A stretch of DNA of 37,995 nucleotides from Tidjanibacter sp. (GCA_017648105.1 JAGCJH010000049.1:1-37995); one strand, 5' to 3'; shown: positions 25,268 to 32,945, counted from the stretch's first letter. Numbers and translations: made by a program. The notes: generated by a model not told the origin, from the letters alone.

Positions 25268-26527
25268 ATGCAAAGTTTGTTGAGCATCATAGTGATTGTA
25301 GTGATTTCGGTCACGCTCTCCGCCTTTTTTTCGGGTATGGAGATTGCCTTCACGAGCGCCAATCGTCTTCGTATGGAGATTGATCGCAAGAGGGGTGGCG
25401 TGGTCGGTCGCATCATCGAACGCTTTGCAACTAATCCCGGGGAGTTTATCACGACAATGCTCGTGGGCAACAATATCACTCTGGTCATCTACTCCACATT
25501 TATGGCGAAGCTCATACACATTGTGGCTGCCAAGATGGGAGTGCAGATGGCGGAGGATGCGGTGATTGTCGAAACAATCATCTCGACGCTCATCATCATC
25601 TTCCTCGGAGAGTTTACCCCCAAGAGTATCTTCAAGATGCGCCCCAATGCATTTTTCAGGGCGCTGATATTCCCCGTATATCTCTTCTATCTCCTTCTTT
25701 TCCCCATCGCAAAGTTTGCCACGGCACTCTCGTTTGGCATCCTGCGCCTTGTGGGTTTGAAGGTCAAGGAGGAGCATAACATTAAGTCGTTCGGTAAGAT
25801 AGACCTCGAAAACCTCATTGATGAGAGTGCCGAGAGCGAGAAGGTGCAGGCGAACGACATCAAGATTTTCCAAAATGCCCTCGACTTCTCGGATTTGAGA
25901 GTGAGGGACTGTATGGTGCCGAGGGTCGATGTGGAGGCCGTTGAGGCGACTATCAGTATTGAGGAGCTGACCGAGAGATTTATCGAAACATCCTTCTCCC
26001 GACTCTTCGTGTGGGAGGAGAGTATCGACAATATCATCGGTTATGTTACGACCAAGAGCCTCTTCCGCAAACCACAGAGCATTAAAGAGATATTGATGCC
26101 TGTGAGGTATGTGCCCGAGGCGATGGTTACTGAGCGATTGATGGGTGAGATGATACGCTCACGCCAAAGCGTGGCAGTGGTCATTGACGAATTTGGTGGC
26201 ACAGCAGGCATAATCTCTTTGGAGGATGTCTTGGAGGAGATTGTTGGCGAGATTGAGGATGAGCACGACGAGCCCGAGATGGTCGAGAAGGCTCTCCAAG
26301 ATGGTCAGTGGGTATTCTCGTGTCGCTTGGAGGTTGCCTACCTCAATGAGCGCTACGACTTGGGGCTTTCGGAGAAGGGTGAATACGACACCTTGGCGGG
26401 TTATATCATCGACCACTATGGCGGAATACCCACCGTCGGAACACTCATAGAGTGCGAAGGAAAGGAGATAAAAATCCTCAAATCCACCTCTTCGAGGGTA
26501 GAATTGGCAAAAGTTAGGATTTTGTAA
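25268..26527 (+). CDS. CNNM/CorC family membrane protein (hemolysin-like, GldE-like)
   Basis: A 419-residue inner-membrane protein. Domains: DUF21/CNNM transmembrane domain (about 1-185; SVTLSAFFSGMEIAFTSAN, NPGEFITTMLVGNN and GEFTPKSIFKM are family motifs), a CBS pair (VRDCMVPRVDVEAV, about 215-320) and a C-terminal CorC/HlyC domain (SCRLEVAYLNERYDL to VGTLIECEGKEIKIL). Members are linked to Mg2+/Co2+ transport; in gliding Bacteroidetes the relative is GldE, but no gliding genes are seen here. The start is ATG at 25268 (MQSLLSIIV). The longer open frame from 25214 adds non-family residues next to the minisatellite. Confidence 0.88.
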   Translation: MQSLLSIIVIVVISVTLSAFFSGMEIAFTSANRLRMEIDRKRGGVVGRIIERFATNPGEFITTMLVGNNITLVIYSTFMAKLIHIVAAKMGVQMAEDAVIVETIISTLIIIFLGEFTPKSIFKMRPNAFFRALIFPVYLFYLLLFPIAKFATALSFGILRLVGLKVKEEHNIKSFGKIDLENLIDESAESEKVQANDIKIFQNALDFSDLRVRDCMVPRVDVEAVEATISIEELTERFIETSFSRLFVWEESIDNIIGYVTTKSLFRKPQSIKEILMPVRYVPEAMVTERLMGEMIRSRQSVAVVIDEFGGTAGIISLEDVLEEIVGEIEDEHDEPEMVEKALQDGQWVFSCRLEVAYLNERYDLGLSEKGEYDTLAGYIIDHYGGIPTVGTLIECEGKEIKILKSTSSRVELAKVRIL

Positions 26528-26549
26528 TGATATTTTCGTAGAAAATAAT

Positions 26550-26557
26550 TATATTTG
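26550..26557 (+). promoter_or_regulatory. Promoter -7 box of the PpiD-like gene
   Basis: TATATTTG, 66 bases before the start codon, matches the -7 consensus. A TTTG exists upstream but at 25 bases, longer than usual. Confidence 0.55.
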
Positions 26558-26623
26558 AGGCTGATTTTGTAACAACGCAAAATAGAAACAACAAAATAAA
26601 TAACAAAAAACTTTAACTCAAGT

Positions 26624-28678
26624 ATGGCAACATTAAATGATTTGAGAACTAAGGGTGGCGTGATTGTTACCGCCGTTATCGCTCTTGGTCTTGTAGCTTT
26701 CTTGCTGGGCGACTTGTTCAGCAACGGTAGCGTCTTCACTTCAAAGGCAAACCGTGTAGGTAAAATCAATGGTCAGAACATCGAGTACCAAGAGTATGCA
26801 TACCAGACTGAGTATGTGAAGAACATCTACTCGGCACTCTACGGTACCAGCGCTTTTGACGCTGCACAATACGATGCGATCTACAATGAGGCTTGGAATG
26901 ACCTCGTGATGGCTAATGCCTACGCATCGTCGTTCGGCAAGCTCGGTCTTGTGGTTTCCGAGCAGGAGGTTGTGGATATGATTCAGGGTGGTTTCCTTTC
27001 GCCCGTGATCACCAGCTTCTTCTCCGACCCTACCACTCGCACTTACAGCCCTGAGTTGCTCCGCAACTTCCTCGCACAGGTGGAGAGCAATCAGGTGGCA
27101 TTCGACCTCTGGAACTACATTAAGAAAAAAGCTGTTGAGCAGCGCCTCGTGTCGAACTTCTCGACCCTCGTGAGCGCAGGCTTCTCGGCAAGCAACCTCG
27201 ATGTTGAGCACTCGACTAAGGCTGCAAACACTGCTTCGCAGGCTAAGGTTGTGGTTAAACCCTACTACACCATCGCAGACTCGCTCGTAGAGGCTCCCAC
27301 CAAAGCAGAGATCAAAAAATACTACAACGAGCACAAAGAGCTCTTCCGCCAGAAGACCACTCGTGAGGTTGAGTATGCAGTATTCAGCGTAGAGCCTTCG
27401 GAGGCAGACTTCGCAGAGGCAAAAGAGGCTGTTGAGACTCTCGCAGAGGAGTTCAAGGCTGCTGCTAACGCTTTGCAGTTTGCAACTGCCAACACCCACG
27501 GTTCGGTAGATAACCTCTACTATGCAGCAGACAAGATTGCTGAGGAGTACAAACCCTACGCATTCGGCAACAAGAGGGGTCAGCTCTACGGTCCCGTACT
27601 CAACGGCACCACCTACACTATGGCTCGCATCGCCGACATCCGCAATATGCCCGATGAGATTGGCGCACGCCACATCCTCCTCTCCTTCGATCAGGACAAG
27701 TTGGCAGATAGCATCGTGAAAGCCCTCAGGGGTGGCGCAAAGTTTGCAGAACTCGCAGAGAAATACTCGCTCGATGGTTCCGCACAGAATGGTGGCGACC
27801 TCGGCAAATTCGCACCTGAGGCAATGGTTCCCGAGTTTAGCAATGCTCTTCTCGCAGCAAGACTCAACGAGGTTGTAAAGGTGGAGAGCCAGTTCGGTAT
27901 CCACGTTGCACAGCTCACCTACCGTTCCAAACCCGTACGCAAAGCACAGGTGGCTGTTGTAACCTATGAGGTTGTGGCTGGCGACGCTACTATCCAGGTT
28001 GCAGCCAACGAGGCTAATAAGTTCATCGCTACTGCAAACAACTCCTCTTTCGCAGAGGCAGCTGCTGAGCTTGGCGTGGCAAAACGCACCGCACGCATCC
28101 GCAATACCGATCGCTCGGTAAGTGGCTTCGATGAGGCTCGTGAGCTCGTACGCTGGGCATACAACAATAAGACTGGCAAGATTTCGGGCGCAATGGAGAT
28201 CGATGGCGACTATGTAGTTGCTACCGTTACCAAAGTGCGTGAGGAGGGTTATATGCCTCTCGCAGAGGTGCAGTCCCGCATCGTAAGCCAGCTCCGCAAC
28301 GAGAAGAAAGCTGCGTGGGTTGCAGAGCAGACCGCAGGTGTAGCAACCATTGAGGAGGCTGCTGAGAAACTTGGCGTTAATGTGGTAGATGTTGAGGAGG
28401 TGCTTGGCAATGCCAACAATATCGTGGGCGTCGGTCCCGATATGAAACTTGTGGGCGCACTCGCAGCTGCTGAGGTTGGCGTTATCGAGGCTCCCCTCGC
28501 AGGTAACTATGGCGTATATGTATATGTTGTAGAGAACCAGAACACCAAAGAGAACGCAACCGTGGAGAGCGAGAAAGTACGCCTCGACTCCTACGAGCTC
28601 TTCTACATCAACGAGCGCATCGATCAGGCTTTGAGCGATGGTGCGGAGATTGTGGATGAGCGAGTTCGCTTCTTCTAA
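26624..28678 (+). CDS. PpiD/SurA-type periplasmic peptidyl-prolyl isomerase
   Basis: A 684-residue membrane-anchored folding factor for exported proteins. Seen: one N-terminal membrane helix (GVIVTAVIALGLVAFLLGDL, 12-31), a SurA_N-like chaperone region (about 35-210), a parvulin domain (ARHILLSFDQ, about 348, through GGDLGKF and FGIHVAQL, about 446) and a further C-terminal region that may hold a second, degenerate parvulin module. The order matches PpiD. It closes the envelope run and is followed by a strong terminator. A 670-codon open frame on the opposite strand is a shadow. Confidence 0.9.
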   Translation: MATLNDLRTKGGVIVTAVIALGLVAFLLGDLFSNGSVFTSKANRVGKINGQNIEYQEYAYQTEYVKNIYSALYGTSAFDAAQYDAIYNEAWNDLVMANAYASSFGKLGLVVSEQEVVDMIQGGFLSPVITSFFSDPTTRTYSPELLRNFLAQVESNQVAFDLWNYIKKKAVEQRLVSNFSTLVSAGFSASNLDVEHSTKAANTASQAKVVVKPYYTIADSLVEAPTKAEIKKYYNEHKELFRQKTTREVEYAVFSVEPSEADFAEAKEAVETLAEEFKAAANALQFATANTHGSVDNLYYAADKIAEEYKPYAFGNKRGQLYGPVLNGTTYTMARIADIRNMPDEIGARHILLSFDQDKLADSIVKALRGGAKFAELAEKYSLDGSAQNGGDLGKFAPEAMVPEFSNALLAARLNEVVKVESQFGIHVAQLTYRSKPVRKAQVAVVTYEVVAGDATIQVAANEANKFIATANNSSFAEAAAELGVAKRTARIRNTDRSVSGFDEARELVRWAYNNKTGKISGAMEIDGDYVVATVTKVREEGYMPLAEVQSRIVSQLRNEKKAAWVAEQTAGVATIEEAAEKLGVNVVDVEEVLGNANNIVGVGPDMKLVGALAAAEVGVIEAPLAGNYGVYVYVVENQNTKENATVESEKVRLDSYELFYINERIDQALSDGAEIVDERVRFF

Positions 28679-28729
28679 AAAAACACATCCGAGTGCATCT
28701 CGTGGGCGACTACGGCGTTGCACTGCGAT

Positions 28730-28777
28730 AAATCCCCTCCTCATTTGCGTCAAGCAAACTGCGGAGGGGATTTTCTT
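28730..28777 (+). terminator. Rho-independent terminator of the PpiD-like gene
   Basis: AAATCCCCTCC (28730-28740) pairs with GGAGGGGATTT (28763-28773), with an inner TTTGC/GCAAA stem, followed by TTTTCTT. The 3' half of the hairpin is the start of the 135-bp tandem repeat. Confidence 0.85.
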
Positions 28778-29119
28778 GTGCGCCTACTATTCGCCACACG
28801 ATATGCCCTCGGCACTCACTACTGCGCACCTCGCCTTCTTGTTTGGCACAAAATTTCCTCCGTTCTATGCGTTTTTTACCTCTTCCGAACAAACTGCGGA
28901 GGGGATTTTCTTGTGCGCCTACTATTCTCCACACGATATGCCCTCGGCACGCACTACTGAGCATCTCGCCTTCTTGTTTGGCACAAAATTTCCTCCGTTC
29001 TATGCGTTTTTTACCCCTTCCGAACAAACTGTGGAGGGGATTTTCTTGTGCGCCTACTATTCGCCATACGATATGCCCTCGGCACGCACTACTGAGCACC
29101 TCGGCTTCTTGTTTGGCAC
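28755..29119. repeat. 135-bp tandem repeat, 2.7 copies
   Basis: Copies start at 28755, 28890 and 29025 with the word CAAACTG; the third stops after 95 bases at GGCAC. Copies differ at only a few positions. Each holds GGAGGGGATTTTCTT, the right arm of the terminator, and a partly complementary TTTCCTCC (in the first two copies), so terminator-like hairpins can form at each junction. Length is divisible by three, so open frames cross it on both strands without evidence of coding. Together with 29120-29357 this fills the 680-base gap after 28678. Confidence 0.95.
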
Positions 29120-29179
29120 GACTCTATGTGCTTAATAATTGAAGCCACTTTCTATCTATATCTACCCAAAACCTTCGAC

Positions 29180-29251
29180 CTTCGGGGGTGGTGCGCCAGT
29201 CGAAGGCGTGGGCGATTATGTACTCCACAGGGCACGCCTCCCACAGAGCCG
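29180..29251 (-). pseudogene. 72-bp duplicated fragment of the 81-codon gene at 31652
   Basis: This stretch matches 31711-31782 at 69 of 72 positions in the same orientation. On the minus strand it still reads ALWEACPVEYIIAHAFDWRT, the C-terminal half of the small protein encoded at 31652-31897, but lacks its start and end. It is a gene remnant or the scar of a duplication. Confidence 0.85.
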
Positions 29252-29314
29252 CATCTGGTGTGTTTTTATATTGCTATTTTGTCAAGTAGTCAATGGTTTT
29301 ATGAAAAAAAACTA

Positions 29315-29322
29315 TAATTTTG
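29315..29322 (+). promoter_or_regulatory. Promoter -7 box of the nuclease-like gene
   Basis: TAATTTTG matches the -7 box, 35 bases upstream of the ATG at 29358, and supports that start. No -33 TTTG at standard spacing. Confidence 0.5.
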
Positions 29323-29357
29323 TAGAAGGTAGCAATAAACTCCAAAGATTAATAATT

Positions 29358-29981
29358 ATGGATATGAATTGGAAGGAAGAAGTTCTCGGCATTGTTAAAG
29401 ATATCGAATTAAGCGCTAATAACAAAAAATTCAGAGATATTATTAAAGAACCTTGGGGGTTTGTTCATTCAACCCCTGGCAAGTACGGCAAGGCTGATGA
29501 TAAAAATAAGGGAGAAACATCGAGGCAACGAGAATGTTTCGACAAAGAGAAAGATTTGTGGTGTGACTTGGAACTCCCTATTGGACAGCAAAGAAATAAG
29601 GAAACCGGATATTTAAGCACCTTAAGGGTTGATTTGATTGGCAAAATGGATTCTCGTCCTGTGATATGCGAAATGAAACACACCTTAAAGGCGGGACAAC
29701 CTTTCGATGCGATTTTGCAGTTGTTGGCATACTATTGTATGATTGTAAACAATGCAGATAAATTGGATCAACGTGACATACATCATAAAAATGATGATGT
29801 CAAGGACTTTAATTGGGGAGATTTCAAAAATAACAACCCCATTTTAATACTTAGGGCTAATGAGCCCTACTGGAGTAATTGGAGTAAAACAACCAACAAG
29901 AATAAGGCTGCCAAGAAAATTATTGAGGTCTGCAAGGAGTATGGATTGGAAATCCAACTTTGGATTGACAAGGACCAATAG
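29358..29981 (+). CDS. Putative PD-(D/E)XK nuclease-like protein
   Basis: A 207-residue soluble protein with no signal peptide. The segment LRVDLIGKMDSRPVICEMK (about 90-108) has the D-x(n)-E-x-K spacing of PD-(D/E)XK nucleases, followed by a helix with Q and YY (DAILQLLAYYCM) common in that fold. The rest, rich in Lys, Asn and Trp, is not recognised. The start is ATG at 29358 (MDMNWKEEV); the longer frame from 29139 runs back through the duplicated fragment and is unlikely. It is clearly AT-rich compared with the housekeeping genes, so probably acquired. It faces the HIRAN operon tail to tail. Confidence 0.6.
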   Translation: MDMNWKEEVLGIVKDIELSANNKKFRDIIKEPWGFVHSTPGKYGKADDKNKGETSRQRECFDKEKDLWCDLELPIGQQRNKETGYLSTLRVDLIGKMDSRPVICEMKHTLKAGQPFDAILQLLAYYCMIVNNADKLDQRDIHHKNDDVKDFNWGDFKNNNPILILRANEPYWSNWSKTTNKNKAAKKIIEVCKEYGLEIQLWIDKDQ

Positions 29982-29994
29982 AGTAAGTTTTATA

Positions 29995-30036
29995 AACACT
30001 CGAGCTCACGCCGTTGAGGTGTGGGCTCGGTGTTTT
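29995..30036. terminator. Bidirectional terminator between convergent genes
   Basis: AACAC-T-CGAGC (29995-30005) pairs with GCTCG-GTGTT (30025-30034), one-base bulge, followed by TTTT on the plus strand and TTTATA on the minus strand. It sits between the nuclease-like gene and the metallo-hydrolase gene. Confidence 0.65.
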
Positions 30037-30043
30037 AAGTGGG

Positions 30044-31306
30044 TTAGATGGGAATGCCGAGTTGGGCGGTGTCAGCAGCGATAATTTTCGCTTTGAGTTC
30101 GTCGGGGAGATTGAGGGTGTGGAAGTCGCTCGTAGCATCTTTGTGTATGGGTATGATGGCGGAGCGTGGGTTGAGCGTACGGCAGACCTCTTCGATAGCC
30201 TCGGGCGAAGCGTGCCCCGAAGTGTGGATATACTCCACCTTGCACCCAAACGAATCGACAAACTCCCGCAGAGAGGGTTGCTCCTCGAGGTAGCCGAGGT
30301 ATTGCGAATAGATACATAGAGTTTCTGCGAGGTCGATATGCTCCTTGATAAAGCCTATCCACTTGCGGAAATTAGCATTGTTGCGGACAACCATCGTGAA
30401 GCCCTGCTCGAACATATTTTTATGGAGCGACTTGGCATTCAGCGACATAGGCAATGCATTGCGAACATTGTAGTACCAAGAGTGTTTGCCCGAATATTTG
30501 CGGAGGGTGTCGAGTTGTCGCTTCTGGTACTTGTCGCACACGAAGGGTCGCCCGATTTTTAGGGTGTCCTGATAGAGCCCTGCGAGTCGGTCGAAGTTGG
30601 TCGAGGAGCAGACTACAAAGATATTTTTGTAGCGCCCCATCAGCTCCAACATCTCTTGCTGAATTTGGTATTCACTCTTGCTTGCACTGCCATCACGAGA
30701 GAGCATCGTGCCCTCAATAATCAGTGCATCCACCTGCCCGATGCGTACGAGAGTGGGGGTAAGTCCCTTGCCCGTAAAACCGTGATCACGGAAGTCGCCC
30801 GTGTGGAGCACACGCTTACGGTCACACTCCACAAGAAGCATATGGGCATCCGCCGCCGAGTGACTCACGAAGTAGGGAGTGATGGCGATGTCGCCGATGT
30901 GGAAGGTGCGAGCGGTGGCGTAGGTGCGGAACTCGCCGAGGCGTGCAATTGCACCCATTAGCTCCTCTGCCCTTTGTGTGCGCCCTGCTCGCTGTGCGGT
31001 GTTGAGTTGCTCCTCGAGTGTGTTCTGCATAACCTCACGACCCATTGCGCCCATATATTGAGGTATGTGCTCGGGAATGTTGGCAAAGAAACCTACGTGG
31101 TCGCCGTGATTGTGGGTATAGATGACCGCCTCAACACCCTCCAAGAGCGCCGAGAGGGTTGCGGGGTTGTCATACTCGTCGTAATCGTTATTCTCGCTGG
31201 GCAGATTGCGCCCCAAGTCAATGAGAATCTTTGTACCGCCCTCGGAGCAAATCTCCGTGATGCAGCCGCCAATCTGATTGGTTCCTCTGTGAATGGTTAT
31301 CTTCAT
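30044..31306 (-). CDS. Beta-CASP metallo-beta-lactamase-fold hydrolase (RNase J-like)
   Basis: A 420-residue protein, last gene of a five-gene operon. Metal-site motifs are visible: THNHGDH (64-70), the His of YFVSHSAAD, the Asp of LHTGDF, and C-terminal IHTSGHAS and IIPIHKDA corresponding to the beta-CASP B and C motifs. The family cuts nucleic acid, and the nearest described relatives by motif are RNase J and related RNA-processing enzymes. It is shorter than RNase J (usually about 550) and lacks its C-terminal domain. Its ATG overlaps the upstream TGA by 4 bases. In this operon it may act on DNA or RNA recognised by the HIRAN and zinc-ribbon proteins; that is inference. Confidence 0.82.
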   Translation of the reverse strand: MKITIHRGTNQIGGCITEICSEGGTKILIDLGRNLPSENNDYDEYDNPATLSALLEGVEAVIYTHNHGDHVGFFANIPEHIPQYMGAMGREVMQNTLEEQLNTAQRAGRTQRAEELMGAIARLGEFRTYATARTFHIGDIAITPYFVSHSAADAHMLLVECDRKRVLHTGDFRDHGFTGKGLTPTLVRIGQVDALIIEGTMLSRDGSASKSEYQIQQEMLELMGRYKNIFVVCSSTNFDRLAGLYQDTLKIGRPFVCDKYQKRQLDTLRKYSGKHSWYYNVRNALPMSLNAKSLHKNMFEQGFTMVVRNNANFRKWIGFIKEHIDLAETLCIYSQYLGYLEEQPSLREFVDSFGCKVEYIHTSGHASPEAIEEVCRTLNPRSAIIPIHKDATSDFHTLNLPDELKAKIIAADTAQLGIPI

Positions 31307-31647
31307 AATACGGGCACTTCGACTATTAGTGAAACTTTTTCCTGATCCTCAAACTGCTCCTTTGTGATGGGGTTTACAAAGTACTCCATCTCGCCCAACT
31401 GAATGTGGTTGCACCCGAATCGCAAAAACTCGTGGTTGCAACGCCCAATAGCCCAGTGGTCGCCCTTGAAAACTATCTGCGCAATTCGTTTGTTGTAGTT
31501 GTCGAAAAGCACAAAGTAGAGCGACTCGTCGTGGGAAATGATACCACCCTCTTCGGGAGTGATTGTAATCTGTTTGTGTGTCAACTGAGGCTCGGTTAGG
31601 TGTGTTATTACCTCAATAAAAATGTCCCTTGTCGTTTTCATTATCAT
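31303..31647 (-). CDS. Unknown small protein of the HIRAN operon
   Basis: A 114-residue soluble protein (ATG at 31647, or 31641). No recognised domain. It begins MIMKTTRDIFIEVITHLTE and contains beta-like segments (SLYFVLFDNYNKRIAQIVF) and an IGRCNHEFLRFGC stretch. It starts 4 bases after the previous stop and overlaps the metallo-hydrolase start by 4 bases. The pattern resembles the accessory subunit that commonly precedes nuclease genes in defence operons, but only by position. Confidence 0.65.
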   Translation of the reverse strand: MIMKTTRDIFIEVITHLTEPQLTHKQITITPEEGGIISHDESLYFVLFDNYNKRIAQIVFKGDHWAIGRCNHEFLRFGCNHIQLGEMEYFVNPITKEQFEDQEKVSLIVEVPVL

Positions 31648-31651
31648 CTTA

Positions 31652-31897
31652 TTATTTTTTGTATATAAGTTTATTCCACTTTTGATCCATCGCACGCCAG
31701 AAATTGCTCCCTTCTGGGGTGGTGCGCCAGTCGAAGGCGTGGGCAATGATGTACTCCACAGGGCACGCCTCCCACAGAGCCGAGTCGAGCACCGTGAAGT
31801 CGTTGTGGAGGTAGAACGCCCGATCGAACGCCTCCTCGCACCCCTCCGTCCTCAAAAAGGAGCGAAAATCCTCGTATGTTGCACCCCTCAGTCCCAC
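31652..31897 (-). CDS. Unknown 81-residue protein of the HIRAN operon
   Basis: A small soluble protein with GATYEDFRSFLR near the N-terminus, WEACPVEYIIAHAFDW in the middle and a C-terminal helix WRAMDQKWNKLIYKK. I do not recognise the family. I propose GTG at 31897 as start, overlapping the zinc-ribbon stop by 10 bases; an ATG at 31969 would overlap that gene by 82 bases. A 72-bp part of this gene is duplicated at 29180-29251. Confidence 0.55.
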   Translation of the reverse strand: MGLRGATYEDFRSFLRTEGCEEAFDRAFYLHNDFTVLDSALWEACPVEYIIAHAFDWRTTPEGSNFWRAMDQKWNKLIYKK

Positions 31898-32094
31898 AAC
31901 ATAACAGTGATAAGTTGGTCGGAAAACTCCTCCGCAGTGGGGTCGAAGCGCTTGTTGCAACAAGGACACCAGAAGGGCGCATAGTCATCCACGACTTCAC
32001 CGCAGCCCACGCAGGCGTAGGCAAACCCTACGCCCACCGAGTGCTCAAACTCCGCCCCACAGCGCTCGCACTTTATTCGGTAAATCTTTCCCAT
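31888..32094 (-). CDS. Zinc-ribbon protein of the HIRAN operon
   Basis: A 68-residue protein with C9-x2-C12, C28-x2-C31 and C43-P-C45-C46, a zinc-ribbon or rubredoxin-like arrangement able to bind one or two metal ions. The frame GKIYRIKCERCG followed by YACVGCG is that of small zinc ribbons that bind nucleic acid or support a partner protein. It lies 14 bases after the HIRAN gene. Confidence 0.7.
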   Translation of the reverse strand: MGKIYRIKCERCGAEFEHSVGVGFAYACVGCGEVVDDYAPFWCPCCNKRFDPTAEEFSDQLITVMLWD

Positions 32095-32108
32095 AGCATA
32101 CCTATTTA

Positions 32109-32447
32109 TTATTGTCCTTTTGCCTTGATGAAGACAACAATCCTCACTTGGTACTCGGGGTGGGCGTCGGGATTTTTGGACTGCACACGGACCTCAAAGA
32201 GGTCGTTGTGACCCAAGTCCAAGAATTTGGCAATCTCCTCATTGTGCGATGCGGGAATGTAACCGAGCTTTGTGTCGCCATAGTAGAGCGCAATGGCATT
32301 GTTGTCGTGGGGATTGTTTGACTCACGCTCCATATCGATCGTCGAGCCGATTTTCAGATCCTCCATTACAAGACATCCCTCCCAGTGGGAAAATCCTGCA
32401 ATATGGCAGTTGATGTAGTGCAGATTTGCTGGTTTTCTGTTTTTCAT
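32109..32447 (-). CDS. HIRAN domain-containing protein
   Basis: A 112-residue protein consisting of one HIRAN domain: HIAGFSHWEG (about 15-24), LKIGSTIDMERESNNPHDNN with AIAL, then LGYIPASHNEEIAKFLDLGH. In HLTF/Rad5 helicases the HIRAN domain binds the 3' end of single-stranded DNA. Stand-alone bacterial versions are often found near nuclease or repair genes. First gene of the operon, 40 bases downstream of the operator-promoter at 32488-32522. Confidence 0.85.
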   Translation of the reverse strand: MKNRKPANLHYINCHIAGFSHWEGCLVMEDLKIGSTIDMERESNNPHDNNAIALYYGDTKLGYIPASHNEEIAKFLDLGHNDLFEVRVQSKNPDAHPEYQVRIVVFIKAKGQ

Positions 32448-32487
32448 AATTCCGTTTTTTTAAGGTTAATAACTATTTTTCACGATA

Positions 32488-32522
32488 CAAAAGTATGGCA
32501 CCATTTTGACAGGTTTTGTCAA
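32488..32522 (-). promoter_or_regulatory. Operator-promoter of the HIRAN operon
   Basis: Inverted repeat TTGACA-N5-TGTCAA (32506-32511 and 32517-32522). Reading on the minus strand, 10 bases later comes TACTTTTG (complement of 32488-32495). The repeat covers the usual -33 position. It is nearly identical to the site at 32984-33018: the minus-strand word AAAAYGGTSCCATACYTTTG is shared. Probably the binding site of the WYL regulator. Confidence 0.75.
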
Positions 32523-32584
32523 TTTTACACACTCCTCCGTAACTCACTGACTACTACACTGCTAACCCTCTTTTGTCCTCAACA

Positions 32585-32707
32585 TTACTTGTACATTTCG
32601 TTTTCCTGCCCATAATTATAAATGCCTTTCGCAATGAGCAATAACACCAATAAAAGAGCCACCGCACCAGAAATAAAACCAAGAATAAATACGAAGATAT
32701 TGTTCAT
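32585..32707 (-). CDS. Tiny membrane protein (40 residues)
   Basis: Starts MNNIFVFILGFISGAVALL; one membrane helix of about 24 residues is followed by a short polar tail (YNYGQENEMYK). It is the last of three tiny hydrophobic ORFs in a 420-base stretch between two copies of the same operator-promoter. Length and context recall small membrane effectors or toxins; no family is recognised. Confidence 0.5.
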   Translation of the reverse strand: MNNIFVFILGFISGAVALLLVLLLIAKGIYNYGQENEMYK

Positions 32708-32752
32708 AATAGATATGTGTTAAAATGTTGAAAAAATTGTCTAAAAATGCTC

Positions 32753-32827
32753 TTATTTTCGATTTTCAAAGAATCCAAACAGCCACAGGAATAGTAGCCA
32801 TCGCCAAAAATTATTGTGCCTGTCCAT
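32753..32827 (-). CDS. Tiny Trp/Phe-rich hydrophobic peptide (24 residues)
   Basis: Begins MDRHNNFWRWLLFLWLFGFF, with charged ends (MDR..., ENRK) around a Trp/Phe/Leu core of about 15 residues, as for a short membrane-inserting peptide. It follows the 26-residue ORF after 16 bases. Coding is plausible but not proven at this length. Confidence 0.4.
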   Translation of the reverse strand: MDRHNNFWRWLLFLWLFGFFENRK

Positions 32828-32843
32828 AGTATTGTTGTGTTTA

Positions 32844-32924
32844 TTATCTACTGCGACCAAACAGCATATCTGCAACCTCGCACAAAATCCAAATTACCAC
32901 CATAATTCCGAAAATTACCTTCAT
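32844..32924 (-). CDS. Tiny membrane peptide (26 residues)
   Basis: Begins MKVIFGIMVVIWILCEVADM with one Lys and then a hydrophobic run long enough to cross a membrane, ending FGRSR and a double TAA stop. It starts about 55 bases downstream of the operator-promoter at 32984-33018 and would be the first ORF of that transcript. Confidence 0.45.
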   Translation of the reverse strand: MKVIFGIMVVIWILCEVADMLFGRSR

Positions 32925-32945
32925 CGTAGTCAGTTTTTAGTGAAT

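Noticed and set aside
26741..28753. 670-codon open frame on the minus strand
   Set aside because: It is antisense to the well-supported PpiD-like gene and reflects its codon bias; the product is Cys-rich with no family resemblance.
28638..29135. Repetitive protein gene across the 135-bp repeats (either strand)
   Set aside because: The frames stay open only because 135 is divisible by three; they start inside the PpiD gene and the terminator, with no promoter or independent start context.
29276..29300. Fourth WYL operator near the nuclease-like gene
   Set aside because: TTTTGTCAA gives only a half-site; the matching arm is missing.
31671..32024. 117-codon minus-strand frame overlapping the zinc-ribbon and 81-codon genes
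   Set aside because: It conflicts with two frames that fit the operon, and its product lacks any recognisable pattern.
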